Below are positions 1-5,136 of a stretch of DNA of 14,269 nucleotides, piece after piece. Position 1 is the stretch's first letter. The number at the start of each line of letters is the position of its first letter. The stretch comes from Candidatus Parcubacteria bacterium (GTDB lineage Bacteria; Patescibacteriota; Patescibacteriia; CAIXNZ01): the NCBI GenBank assembly GCA_026395675.1, contig JAPLYF010000043.1:1-14269 (forward strand), read 5' to 3'. The notes beneath the pieces are model-generated. The model was not told where the DNA came from. It searched no databases and worked only from the letters and a program-made list of their open reading frames with translations. The translations under genes were made by a program, and so were the position numbers.

Positions 1-156
1 GATTCAGTAATTGAAGATATTTTGGTTACTTGCGCGCAAATAGATAATTTGAAAAAGAATGAATATTTTGAACCTTTTGAATCTCCACCTAAGATTAGGG
101 GGAGATTACAGCCTGCCGGCCGTAGCTTTAGCGTAGGCAGGAGGGGGTTGATATAA
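1..156 (+). CDS. C-terminal end of an unknown gene (5' truncated by window)
   Basis: The first frame is open from base 1 to a TAA at 154-156, giving 51 residues starting DSVIEDILVTCAQIDNLKKN. The first 35 residues have ordinary mixed composition and look like a real protein end. The last 16 or so (LQPAGRSFSVGRRGLI) are encoded by a GC-rich palindromic repeat and are probably a repeat-derived extension. No family can be named from so short a tail. Its stop codon overlaps the TATAAT box proposed for the next gene. It could also be a chance open frame, but the codon choice fits the neighbours. Confidence 0.5.
   Translation, partial: DSVIEDILVTCAQIDNLKKNEYFEPFESPPKIRGRLQPAGRSFSVGRRGLI
80..107. 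repeat. Hairpin-forming palindrome in the upstream gene's tail
   Basis: Arms AATCTCCACCTAA (80-92) and TTAGGGGGAGATT (95-107) are complementary except for one position, so about 12 base pairs can form with a tiny loop. It is read in frame by the upstream gene. The arrangement (CTCC..., ...GGGGGAGATT, then AGGAGGGGGTTG at 139-150) resembles a dispersed intergenic repeat of bacterial genomes, remembered and not searched. Confidence 0.5.
112..141. repeat. GC-rich palindromic repeat element
   Basis: Arms CCTGCC (112-117) and GGCAGG (136-141) enclose a GGCCGTAGCTTTAGCGTA core. This motif type is typical of dispersed repeats I associate with Patescibacteria. It appears to sit inside the preceding repeat, separating GGGGAGATTAC from AGGAGGGGGTTG. 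Its right end helps form the only purine-rich SD-like stretch upstream of the subtilase. Confidence 0.55.
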
Positions 157-157
157 T
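152..157 (+). promoter_or_regulatory. Candidate -10 box for the subtilase gene
   Basis: A perfect TATAAT lies 11 bases before the ATG at 169, which predicts transcription starting about 4-5 bases before the start codon. No convincing -35 box is visible (TTTAGC at 127-132 would have a 19-base spacer). The nearly leaderless geometry recurs at other genes in this window. Confidence 0.4.
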
Positions 158-168
158 AACTTTTGGAT

Positions 169-1749
169 ATGAAGGTGAAAAAAATATTGATTGTTTTTTT
201 ATGTTTTAGCCTATTTACCGTAGGCAATTTTGTTTATGCTCAAAATTTAACACCCAATGATCCGAATTATTCTAATCTTTGGTACCTTGAACGTTTAAAT
301 CTGCCGCAAGTTTGGCAAACAGAAACAGGCAGCAATGAGGTGGTCATTGCCGTGGTTGATTCTGGGGTTGATATTTCGCATCCAGATTTGCATGATAATA
401 TCTGGGTAAATCAAGACGAGATCTTGGGCGATGGCATTGATAATGATAATAATGGCTACGTTGATGATATTAATGGCTGGGATTTTATTCAGAATAATAA
501 TGATCCTTCTCCTAAGTATGATTTAAATTGCACAGAGCAAAACGGTTGTCTGAAAGAAGCAGTTTTTCATGGGACACTAATAGCCGGGGTCGCTGGCGCC
601 GTGGGCAATAATAATATAGGCATTACCGGAGTCAATTGGCATGTAAAAATAATGCCCCTGAGAGTTTTAAATCAGAACGGCAGCGGCAGCACTGCAGATG
701 TGGTCAAGGCCATTGATTATGCTGTAAAAAACAAGGCCAATATTATTAATTTAAGTTTTGTCGGTGATTTTTTTGACAAAGATTTGGATGACGCTTTAAT
801 TAGAGCTTGGAATGCCGGCTTAATAATTGTGGCAGCCGCTGGCAATGAAAATTATAATGGCCAACAGGTTAATTTAGATATAAATAAAAGGTATCCAGTT
901 TGCCATTATGGCCTTAATTATGAAAATAATGTAATTGGCGTCGGGGCCATTAATAGAGACGGCAGATTAGCCAGTTTTTCTGATTATGGTTCCAGCTGCG
1001 TTGATATCATGGCGCCGGGTCAGGATTTTTTCGGTACCCTAGTTTATAATCCGCAAAGCAGCGGCTTTAATCAATATTATGGAGGCAATTATTCGGGCAC
1101 TTCACTGGCAGCTCCGCTTGTTTCGGGCATGGCGGCCTTGATCAAGGCCTATCAGCCAGGTCTGACAAATACTGAGATAAGAGATTTAATTTTAAACAAT
1201 GCTGATAATATTGATGATCAAAGTCCAGGCTTTGCCGGTAAACTCGGAAACGGCCTGATTGATCCAGTAAAAATTTTTCAGGCACTTAAAGGCCAGGCAG
1301 TTGGCATAAATCCAGGCCAGGTCATTAAGGGCTCAACAAAAAGCATTTATTATTATGCCTTTGACAACAAAAGATATGTTTTTCCCGATGAAAAAACCTA
1401 TTATTCCTGGTATGATAATTTTTCTAATGTCAAGCAGGTCAGCACGGATCAACTGGCGCAAATTCCATTAGGAGGAATTGTAACTTTTAGGCCAGGCAGT
1501 TTAGTGAAGATTCAGACCGATCCCAAAGTTTATGCAGTCAGTAAAGGCGGGGTTTTAAGATGGCTAAGCGCTGAAGAAACCGTGGCCATTTTATATGGCA
1601 GTAATTGGCCAAGATTAATTTCTGACATCTCTGATGCTTTTTTCATTAATTATAAAATAGGCGATTCAATTAATAGCCCTAATGATTTTAATCCAAACCT
1701 GGAAAAAAATCAGGTTATTTCAATAGATATTGATAAGGGAATAAGATAA
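169..1749 (+). CDS. Secreted S8 (subtilisin-family) serine peptidase with C-terminal surface domain
   Basis: A 526-residue secreted endopeptidase. I start it at the ATG at 169 because MKVKKILIVFLCFSLFTVGNFVYA is a textbook signal peptide; a TTG at 163 would add only two residues. The catalytic triad is visible: Asp64 in VVDSGVDISHPDL, His134 in HGTLIAGVAGA and Ser312 in SGTSLAAPLVSGMAAL, with oxyanion Asn226 in AAAGNEN. An acidic Asn/Asp-rich loop (about residues 83-100, DGIDNDNNGYVDD) looks able to bind calcium. After the catalytic domain, residues about 390-510 form a separate domain (YAFDNKRYVFPDEKTYYSWY, LGGIVTFRPGSLVKI, VYAVSKGGVLRWLSAEE) that I recognise from Patescibacteria surface proteins. 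It probably acts outside the membrane, maturing or degrading surface proteins. AGGAGGGGG at 139-147 is too far from the start to be a normal SD. gtrA follows after 3 bases, suggesting co-transcription. Confidence 0.92.
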   Translation: MKVKKILIVFLCFSLFTVGNFVYAQNLTPNDPNYSNLWYLERLNLPQVWQTETGSNEVVIAVVDSGVDISHPDLHDNIWVNQDEILGDGIDNDNNGYVDDINGWDFIQNNNDPSPKYDLNCTEQNGCLKEAVFHGTLIAGVAGAVGNNNIGITGVNWHVKIMPLRVLNQNGSGSTADVVKAIDYAVKNKANIINLSFVGDFFDKDLDDALIRAWNAGLIIVAAAGNENYNGQQVNLDINKRYPVCHYGLNYENNVIGVGAINRDGRLASFSDYGSSCVDIMAPGQDFFGTLVYNPQSSGFNQYYGGNYSGTSLAAPLVSGMAALIKAYQPGLTNTEIRDLILNNADNIDDQSPGFAGKLGNGLIDPVKIFQALKGQAVGINPGQVIKGSTKSIYYYAFDNKRYVFPDEKTYYSWYDNFSNVKQVSTDQLAQIPLGGIVTFRPGSLVKIQTDPKVYAVSKGGVLRWLSAEETVAILYGSNWPRLISDISDAFFINYKIGDSINSPNDFNPNLEKNQVISIDIDKGIR

Positions 1750-1752
1750 AAA

Positions 1753-1780
1753 ATGACAAATGACAAAATTCAAATGACAA
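1753..1780 (+). repeat. Heptanucleotide tandem repeat at the gtrA start (ATGACAA units)
   Basis: Four 7-base units run back to back: ATGACAA (1753-1759), ATGACAA (1760-1766), AATTCAA (1767-1773) and ATGACAA (1774-1780). They place ATG codons at 1753, 1760 and 1774; the first and last are in the gtrA frame. Because 7 is not a multiple of 3, the encoded peptide repeats every 21 bases (MTNDKIQ then MT). Confidence 0.85.
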
Positions 1781-2199
1781 AATTTTTGAAACATGAAATT
1801 GTCAGGCAGTTTGTTAAGTTTTGTTTGGTGGGAGTTTTAAATACCCTGATTGATTTTGGGGTTTATTTATTTTTTAGCCGCTGGTTAGGCCTCTATTATC
1901 TTTTTGCTAATTTTATTTCGGTAATTGTGGCTATGACTTTTAGTTTTTTTCTAAATAAATACTGGACATTTCAAAATTCTGAAAAGAAAATTAAGAGCCA
2001 ATATTTAAAATTTGCTTTGGTTAATTTGGTTTATTTTTTACTCTACAATGTTATTTTTTTCTGTCTGGTTAATTATTTAAATGTTTATGATTTAGGGGCT
2101 AAAGTAGCGGCAATTGCCATTGGTTTATTCTGGAATTTCTTGGCGAATAGATACTGGACATTCAAGTACTTTTTGAAAAGAAAAACATTCTGGTTTTAG
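1753..2199 (+). CDS. GtrA-like membrane protein (polyprenyl-linked sugar translocation)
   Basis: A 148-residue protein of the GtrA/DPMS family, the usual size. Family marks are FVKFCLVGVLNTLIDFGVYLFF near the N-terminus, four hydrophobic segments, and the paired motifs NKYWTF (about residue 72) and NRYWTF (about 134). GtrA proteins are thought to help move undecaprenyl-phosphate-linked sugars across the cytoplasmic membrane. The first 7-8 residues come from a heptanucleotide repeat, so the ATG at 1774 is an alternative start that gives a more typical N-terminus. AAGGGA at 1735-1740 is a weak SD. The 3' end overlaps the open frame of the epimerase in a different frame, and the last residues (YFLKRKTFWF) lie beyond the usual family end. 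Confidence 0.9.
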   Translation: MTNDKIQMTKFLKHEIVRQFVKFCLVGVLNTLIDFGVYLFFSRWLGLYYLFANFISVIVAMTFSFFLNKYWTFQNSEKKIKSQYLKFALVNLVYFLLYNVIFFCLVNYLNVYDLGAKVAAIAIGLFWNFLANRYWTFKYFLKRKTFWF

Positions 2200-3188
2200 G
2201 GGGAGCGGGTTTTATTGGTTCGCATCTTTGCGATAAATTAATTGATGATAATAAAGTAATTTGCATAGACAATTTCGTTTCTGGCAAGGAAGAAAATATT
2301 GACCATTTATTAAGATCAGAAAATTTTATTTTCATTAAAGATGACATTAATAACCTGGTTGATCTGGAAAAATATAAGGAATTGGAACGCTTTCAGGTAA
2401 AATTTCAGGGTGTACAGGAAATTTATAATCTGGCTTGTCCGACCTCGCCCAAGGATTTTAAAAAAAATGCGATTTTGACTGCCTGGACAAATTCTTTGGG
2501 AACCATCAGGGCCCTTGATTTGGCGGTTAAATATAAGGCAAAATTGTTGCATTTTTCTTCGTCTGTTGTCTACGGACCGCGCAGCGAAGCAGAACCCTTG
2601 ATGAAAGAATATCAATATTATGCCAGCAGTCCTTTAACGCCCAGAGCTTTTTATGATGAGGGCAAAAGATTTGCTGAAACATTGATTTACACTTACCGCC
2701 AGCAATATGGCCTTGATGCAAAAATATTAAGAATTTTTACAACTTATGGTCCGCGCATGCCTTTATTTGAAGGGCACATGATACCTGATTTTTTTGTGGC
2801 TGCTTTAGACAATCAGCCCTTGGTGATTTATGGCGATGAAAATTTTTCCACTACCTTATGCTATATCTCTGACGTGGTTGATGCCAGCTTAAAAATGATG
2901 GCTTCAACAGAAGCAGGACCATTTAATATCGGCAATCCTGAAGAGCATAAGATTTCTGACATTGCCAAAAAAATTATTAAAATGACTGATTCAAAATCAG
3001 AAATACGTTTTGCTGACCCTTTACTTTTTATGTCGCGTTTGGGCATTCCTGATATTAGTATGGCCAAAGAAAAACTGCAATGGTTTCCCATTACTTTATT
3101 AAACAAGGGCTTGGAAGAAACAGCCGAATATACCAAAGCCAATAAAGTAAAAATCGATTGGAGCAAGGTTGAAGAATTGAAAGATTAG
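2151..3188 (+). CDS. NAD-dependent epimerase/decarboxylase, UDP-glucuronate decarboxylase-like; start unclear
   Basis: An extended short-chain dehydrogenase, up to 345 residues, most like UDP-glucuronate decarboxylase (UDP-xylose synthase). The NAD-binding motif is ILVLGGAGFIGSHL (bases 2187-2228), followed by IDNFVSGKEENI, then IYNLACPTSP, the Ser cluster FSSSVVYG, the catalytic YDEGK (bases 2652-2666), RIFTTYGPRM, NIGNPEE and the late IPDISMAKEKLQW. The oddity is the start. The frame opens at 2151 after a TAG, and no ATG, GTG or TTG occurs in it until the TTG at 2382, which would delete the whole NAD-binding half. CTG (2154) or ATT (2160) are the only near-cognate options. One extra A in the A-run at 2181-2185 would give a TTG start (2173) and MKRKNILVLGGAG. 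So either an indel, a frameshift out of gtrA, or a rare start codon is involved. The coordinates given are the limits of the open frame. Confidence 0.8.
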   Translation: MLDIQVLFEKKNILVLGGAGFIGSHLCDKLIDDNKVICIDNFVSGKEENIDHLLRSENFIFIKDDINNLVDLEKYKELERFQVKFQGVQEIYNLACPTSPKDFKKNAILTAWTNSLGTIRALDLAVKYKAKLLHFSSSVVYGPRSEAEPLMKEYQYYASSPLTPRAFYDEGKRFAETLIYTYRQQYGLDAKILRIFTTYGPRMPLFEGHMIPDFFVAALDNQPLVIYGDENFSTTLCYISDVVDASLKMMASTEAGPFNIGNPEEHKISDIAKKIIKMTDSKSEIRFADPLLFMSRLGIPDISMAKEKLQWFPITLLNKGLEETAEYTKANKVKIDWSKVEELKD

Positions 3189-3196
3189 ATATAAGA

Positions 3197-3268
3197 TTTC
3201 CGCCAGAGGCCTGGCCTTGGCTTGCCTTGCAAAGCAGGCCAAGACAGGCGGATCAGCCTTCGGCTGAT
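3197..3268. repeat. Composite GC-rich palindromic repeats
   Basis: The stretch after the epimerase holds an imperfect palindrome (CCGCC...CTTGGC against GCCAAG...GGCGG, about 3199-3251) and then a 7-bp hairpin, ATCAGCC (3252-3258) with GGCTGAT (3262-3268) and loop TTC. The left end TTTCCGCCAGAGGC is identical to part of the palindrome inside the 716-residue membrane protein gene at 11134-11147, so the two belong to one repeat family. Confidence 0.6.
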
Positions 3269-3287
3269 AAGATGTTAAGATTATTTT

Positions 3288-3317
3288 AAAAGGGTAGAGG
3301 GATTGCTCTATCCTTTT
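3288..3317 (+). terminator. 12-bp hairpin immediately before the GT2 gene
   Basis: Arms AAAAGGGTAGAG (3288-3299) and CTCTATCCTTTT (3306-3317) pair over 12 positions with one G-U pair and a 6-base loop, and the right arm ends in TTTT. It can act as an intrinsic terminator for the epimerase transcript. It ends only 8 bases before the next ATG, so an attenuator or a structure controlling translation of the next gene is also possible. Confidence 0.5.
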
Positions 3318-3325
3318 ATGCACTT

Positions 3326-4381
3326 ATGAAAAGAGTCGGGATTATTATAGTTAATTACAATGGTTTGGAATACTTGTCAGATTGTTTGACGAGCTTATTA
3401 AATTTGGATTATCCAAGAGGCGAATATAAAATTTTTTTAGTTGATAATGCTTCAACTGATGATTCGGTTAATTTCGTGAAAAATAATTTTCCCCAGATTG
3501 AAATTATTATTAATAAAGAAAATCTTGGTTTTGCCGAGGGTAATAATATTGGCATGAAAAAAGCTTTGTCTGAAAATTTTGATTATGTTTGCCTTATAAA
3601 CCAAGATACTATTTCAGAACCTGATTTTCTCCATAAATTAGTTGCCAATGCTGAAGGCGATGAGAGTATTGCCGCGGTTCAGCCGCGCCTCATGTTGTAT
3701 CCTGAAAAAGACAAAGTTAATTCCTTGGGTAATTCCATTCATTATTTGGGTTTTGGTTTTTCGAGCGGCGGTTATCAAAATTTTGATGGCAATTTGCAGC
3801 CAAAAGAAATTGCCTATGCCAGCGGAGCAGCGGTCTTGATAAAAAAAGAGGCCTTAGAAAAAGTCGGTTTATTTAATCCTGATTTTTTTATGTACCATGA
3901 GGATCTGGATCTGGGCTGGCGCCTGCGTTTGGCTGGCTATAAAATTTTAGTGGTGCCTTCGGCTGTTGTTTATCACAAATATGAATTTAGCAAAAGCATA
4001 AAAAAATATTATTTTATGGAAAGGAATCGCCTGATTTGTCTTTTGGAGAATTATAAATTGGCAACTTTAATTCTGATATTTCCGGCCTGGCTGGTGATGG
4101 AGATAGGTTTATTTTTATTTTCTCTGAAATCCGGTTTTTGGCAAGAAAAATTAAAGGTCTATGGATATTTTCTGAAATATAAAAATTGGGGAAAAATTAT
4201 AGGGGAAAGAAGAGCCCTCCTTCGCCAAGGCTACGGAGGGCGGGCTAAAGATAAAGAAATTGTAAAATTTTTTACTGGTAAGATTGAATTTCAGGAAATT
4301 GATAATTGGTTATTAAACAAAGTTGCAAATCCAATGTTTAATTTATATTGGCTGGTCATTAGGAAATTGATAATTTGGTAA
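3326..4381 (+). CDS. GT2 family glycosyltransferase (rhamnosyltransferase-like)
   Basis: A 351-residue inverting glycosyltransferase of the GT2 (GT-A fold) family, cytoplasmic and probably membrane-associated. Motifs in order are IIIVNYNG (6-13), VDNASTDDS (39-47), NKENLGFAEGNNIG (63-76), the metal-binding NQD at 92-94 (the DxD equivalent), ASGAAVLIKKEALEKVGLF (165-183) and HEDLDLGWRLRLAGY (191-205). A hydrophobic segment at about 244-268 is probably membrane-embedded. It likely adds a deoxyhexose or similar sugar to a growing lipid-linked glycan; the donor cannot be fixed. Residues 297-309 (ALLRQGYGGRAKD) are encoded by a palindromic repeat and look like an insertion into the C-terminal tail. 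No SD is visible; the start is preceded by a hairpin. Confidence 0.92.
   Translation: MKRVGIIIVNYNGLEYLSDCLTSLLNLDYPRGEYKIFLVDNASTDDSVNFVKNNFPQIEIIINKENLGFAEGNNIGMKKALSENFDYVCLINQDTISEPDFLHKLVANAEGDESIAAVQPRLMLYPEKDKVNSLGNSIHYLGFGFSSGGYQNFDGNLQPKEIAYASGAAVLIKKEALEKVGLFNPDFFMYHEDLDLGWRLRLAGYKILVVPSAVVYHKYEFSKSIKKYYFMERNRLICLLENYKLATLILIFPAWLVMEIGLFLFSLKSGFWQEKLKVYGYFLKYKNWGKIIGERRALLRQGYGGRAKDKEIVKFFTGKIEFQEIDNWLLNKVANPMFNLYWLVIRKLIIW
4214..4241. repeat. Palindromic repeat inside the GT2 coding sequence
   Basis: Arms GCCCTCC (4214-4220) and GGAGGGC (4235-4241) flank TTCGCCAAGGCTAC. It is read in frame and adds the peptide ALLRQGYGGRA. From memory, RQGYGG-type peptides recur in unrelated predicted Patescibacteria proteins, which fits a dispersed element. 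Confidence 0.65.
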
Positions 4382-4385
4382 TGGA

Positions 4386-4462
4386 AACTAATATACGAAT
4401 AATTTACTAATAATACTAATAGGGAAATGTTCGTAAATTAGTATTTAATTAGTAAATTAGTA
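4386..4462. repeat. AT-rich short-word repeats downstream of the GT2 gene
   Basis: This noncoding stretch is made of repeated short words: TACGAAT (4394-4400), TTTACTAAT, ACTAAT, then TTCGTAAATTAG and three AATTAGT-type units. The left half is largely the inverse of the right half (TTTACTAAT against ATTAGTAAA), so it can fold. TACGAAT is the inverse of the ATTCGTA words found at 5098-5131 on the far side of the next gene. Confidence 0.55.
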
Positions 4463-4467
4463 ACAAT

Positions 4468-4506
4468 AAAAAAATCGCCAATCCGGTATTTAACTTGTAT
4501 TGGCGA
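4468..4506 (-). terminator. Intrinsic terminator of the small minus-strand gene
   Basis: On the minus strand TCGCCAAT and ATTGGCGA (plus-strand positions 4499-4506 and 4475-4482) form a perfect 8-bp stem followed at once by seven Ts (4468-4474). It lies 30 bases beyond the stop codon at 4537. In the plus direction a T-rich run also follows (4515 on), so it may stop transcription from the GT2 gene too. Confidence 0.75.
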
Positions 4507-4536
4507 ATAGCGAAGTTTTTTATTTTTTGGTGATGT

Positions 4537-4962
4537 TTAATGATGCCTTATCTTTTCCAGAATTTGAGGGAAAAATTGCGCAATGGTTTCTTCGGTAAAG
4601 TAAAAATCTTTGAAAGATGACTGGCCATTGGCGTCCAAAATTTGGGATTTGCAAGAAAACATGACTGGAAAATGCTCGCCATCTTTTCTTTTGGTGATCA
4701 GTTGATCGGTTGGGATTGTCCCAAAGCATTTGAGGCAAAGCCAAGCCGAATTTTTAGTAGAGGAAGAGATTTTTTTCCTTTTCGTAGGGATGAGATGAAC
4801 GAGCACGCCAAAATGTTTTTCTTTATCGCCTTGGAAACCGCAATGCGCACATTCTGGCTCATCAAAACCCCTAGTTGAATAGACGCACATACTTATCTTT
4901 TCATCATTTGAAAGGTGAGGCCAAAGCTTCTCAATACTGGATTTTTCTTTTCTTTCTGGCAT
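4537..4962 (-). CDS. Small Cys-rich putative zinc-binding protein, function unknown
   Basis: A 141-residue soluble protein that I do not recognise. It has two CxxC pairs, CAHC (38-41) and CLKC (76-79), which could form one zinc site of zinc-ribbon or treble-clef type, plus lone Cys26 and Cys104. The rest is charged, with no signal peptide or membrane segment. The gene is clearly real: AAGGAGG (plus positions 4969-4975) sits 6 bases before the ATG, a terminator follows, and a plausible promoter precedes it. It stands alone on the opposite strand inside the glycan cluster. The role could be regulatory or nucleic-acid binding, but that is only a guess from the zinc pattern. Confidence 0.85.
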   Translation of the reverse strand: MPERKEKSSIEKLWPHLSNDEKISMCVYSTRGFDEPECAHCGFQGDKEKHFGVLVHLIPTKRKKISSSTKNSAWLCLKCFGTIPTDQLITKRKDGEHFPVMFSCKSQILDANGQSSFKDFYFTEETIAQFFPQILEKIRHH

Positions 4963-4968
4963 TTACAA

Positions 4969-4975
4969 CCTCCTT
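4969..4975 (-). promoter_or_regulatory. Strong Shine-Dalgarno site
   Basis: The minus strand reads AAGGAGG, then 6 bases, then ATG (4962). It fixes the start of the 141-residue gene and contrasts with the nearby glycosyltransferase genes, which lack such a site. Confidence 0.85.
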
Positions 4976-4987
4976 GATTTTTGTTTC

Positions 4988-5016
4988 AGCTTAACAATTT
5001 TAAATGTATAAGTCAA
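4988..5016 (-). promoter_or_regulatory. Candidate promoter of the 141-residue gene
   Basis: On the minus strand TTGACT (5011-5016) is a good -35 box; 17 bases on lies TAAGCT (4988-4993), a weak -10. The spacing is right but the -10 match is poor. Confidence 0.4.
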
Positions 5017-5064
5017 GGGTTGGCAAATTGATACAGTTTTGATAAATTGGTAAAGTGTAAGGTA

Positions 5065-5080
5065 ACACACTTAAGTGTGT
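5065..5080. repeat. Perfect 16-bp palindrome
   Basis: ACACACTTAAGTGTGT is self-complementary over all 16 bases. AAGG (5059-5062) and CCTT (5081-5084) extend it on both sides with a two-base interruption on the left. It lies between the divergent 141-residue gene and the GT4 gene, so it could be an operator for a dimeric regulator or part of a dispersed repeat. Confidence 0.65.
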
Positions 5081-5097
5081 CCTTCCGCAAGTGGAAT

Positions 5098-5131
5098 ATT
5101 CGTATATTTGTATAAGATTCGTAAATTCGTA
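5098..5131 (+). repeat. ATTCGTA repeats abutting the GT4 start
   Basis: Four near-identical words occur: ATTCGTA (5098), ATTTGTA (5106), ATTCGTA (5117) and ATTCGTA (5125). The last ends 5 bases before the ATG at 5137, so this AT-rich array takes the place where an SD would be. TATAAG at 5111-5116 could serve as a -10 box. Confidence 0.65.
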
Positions 5132-5136
5132 TCATT

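Noticed and set aside
2316..2721. Minus-strand open frames over the epimerase (up to 99 codons)
   Set aside because: They lie opposite a gene with clear conserved motifs, have no SD or recognisable domain, and show odd composition; they are shadows of the plus-strand gene.
2382..3188. Epimerase starting at the TTG at 2382
   Set aside because: This start would delete the GGAGFIGS cofactor motif that is intact in the same frame just upstream, and no SD precedes it.
4642..4878. Plus-strand open frame of 78 codons across the 141-residue gene
   Set aside because: The minus strand has an SD, promoter, terminator and paired CxxC motifs; the plus frame has none of these.
4394..5131. CRISPR-like or iteron replication origin reading of the ATTCGTA arrays
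   Set aside because: Units are 7 bases with irregular 1-4 base gaps and no unique spacers of constant size; no replication protein is nearby.
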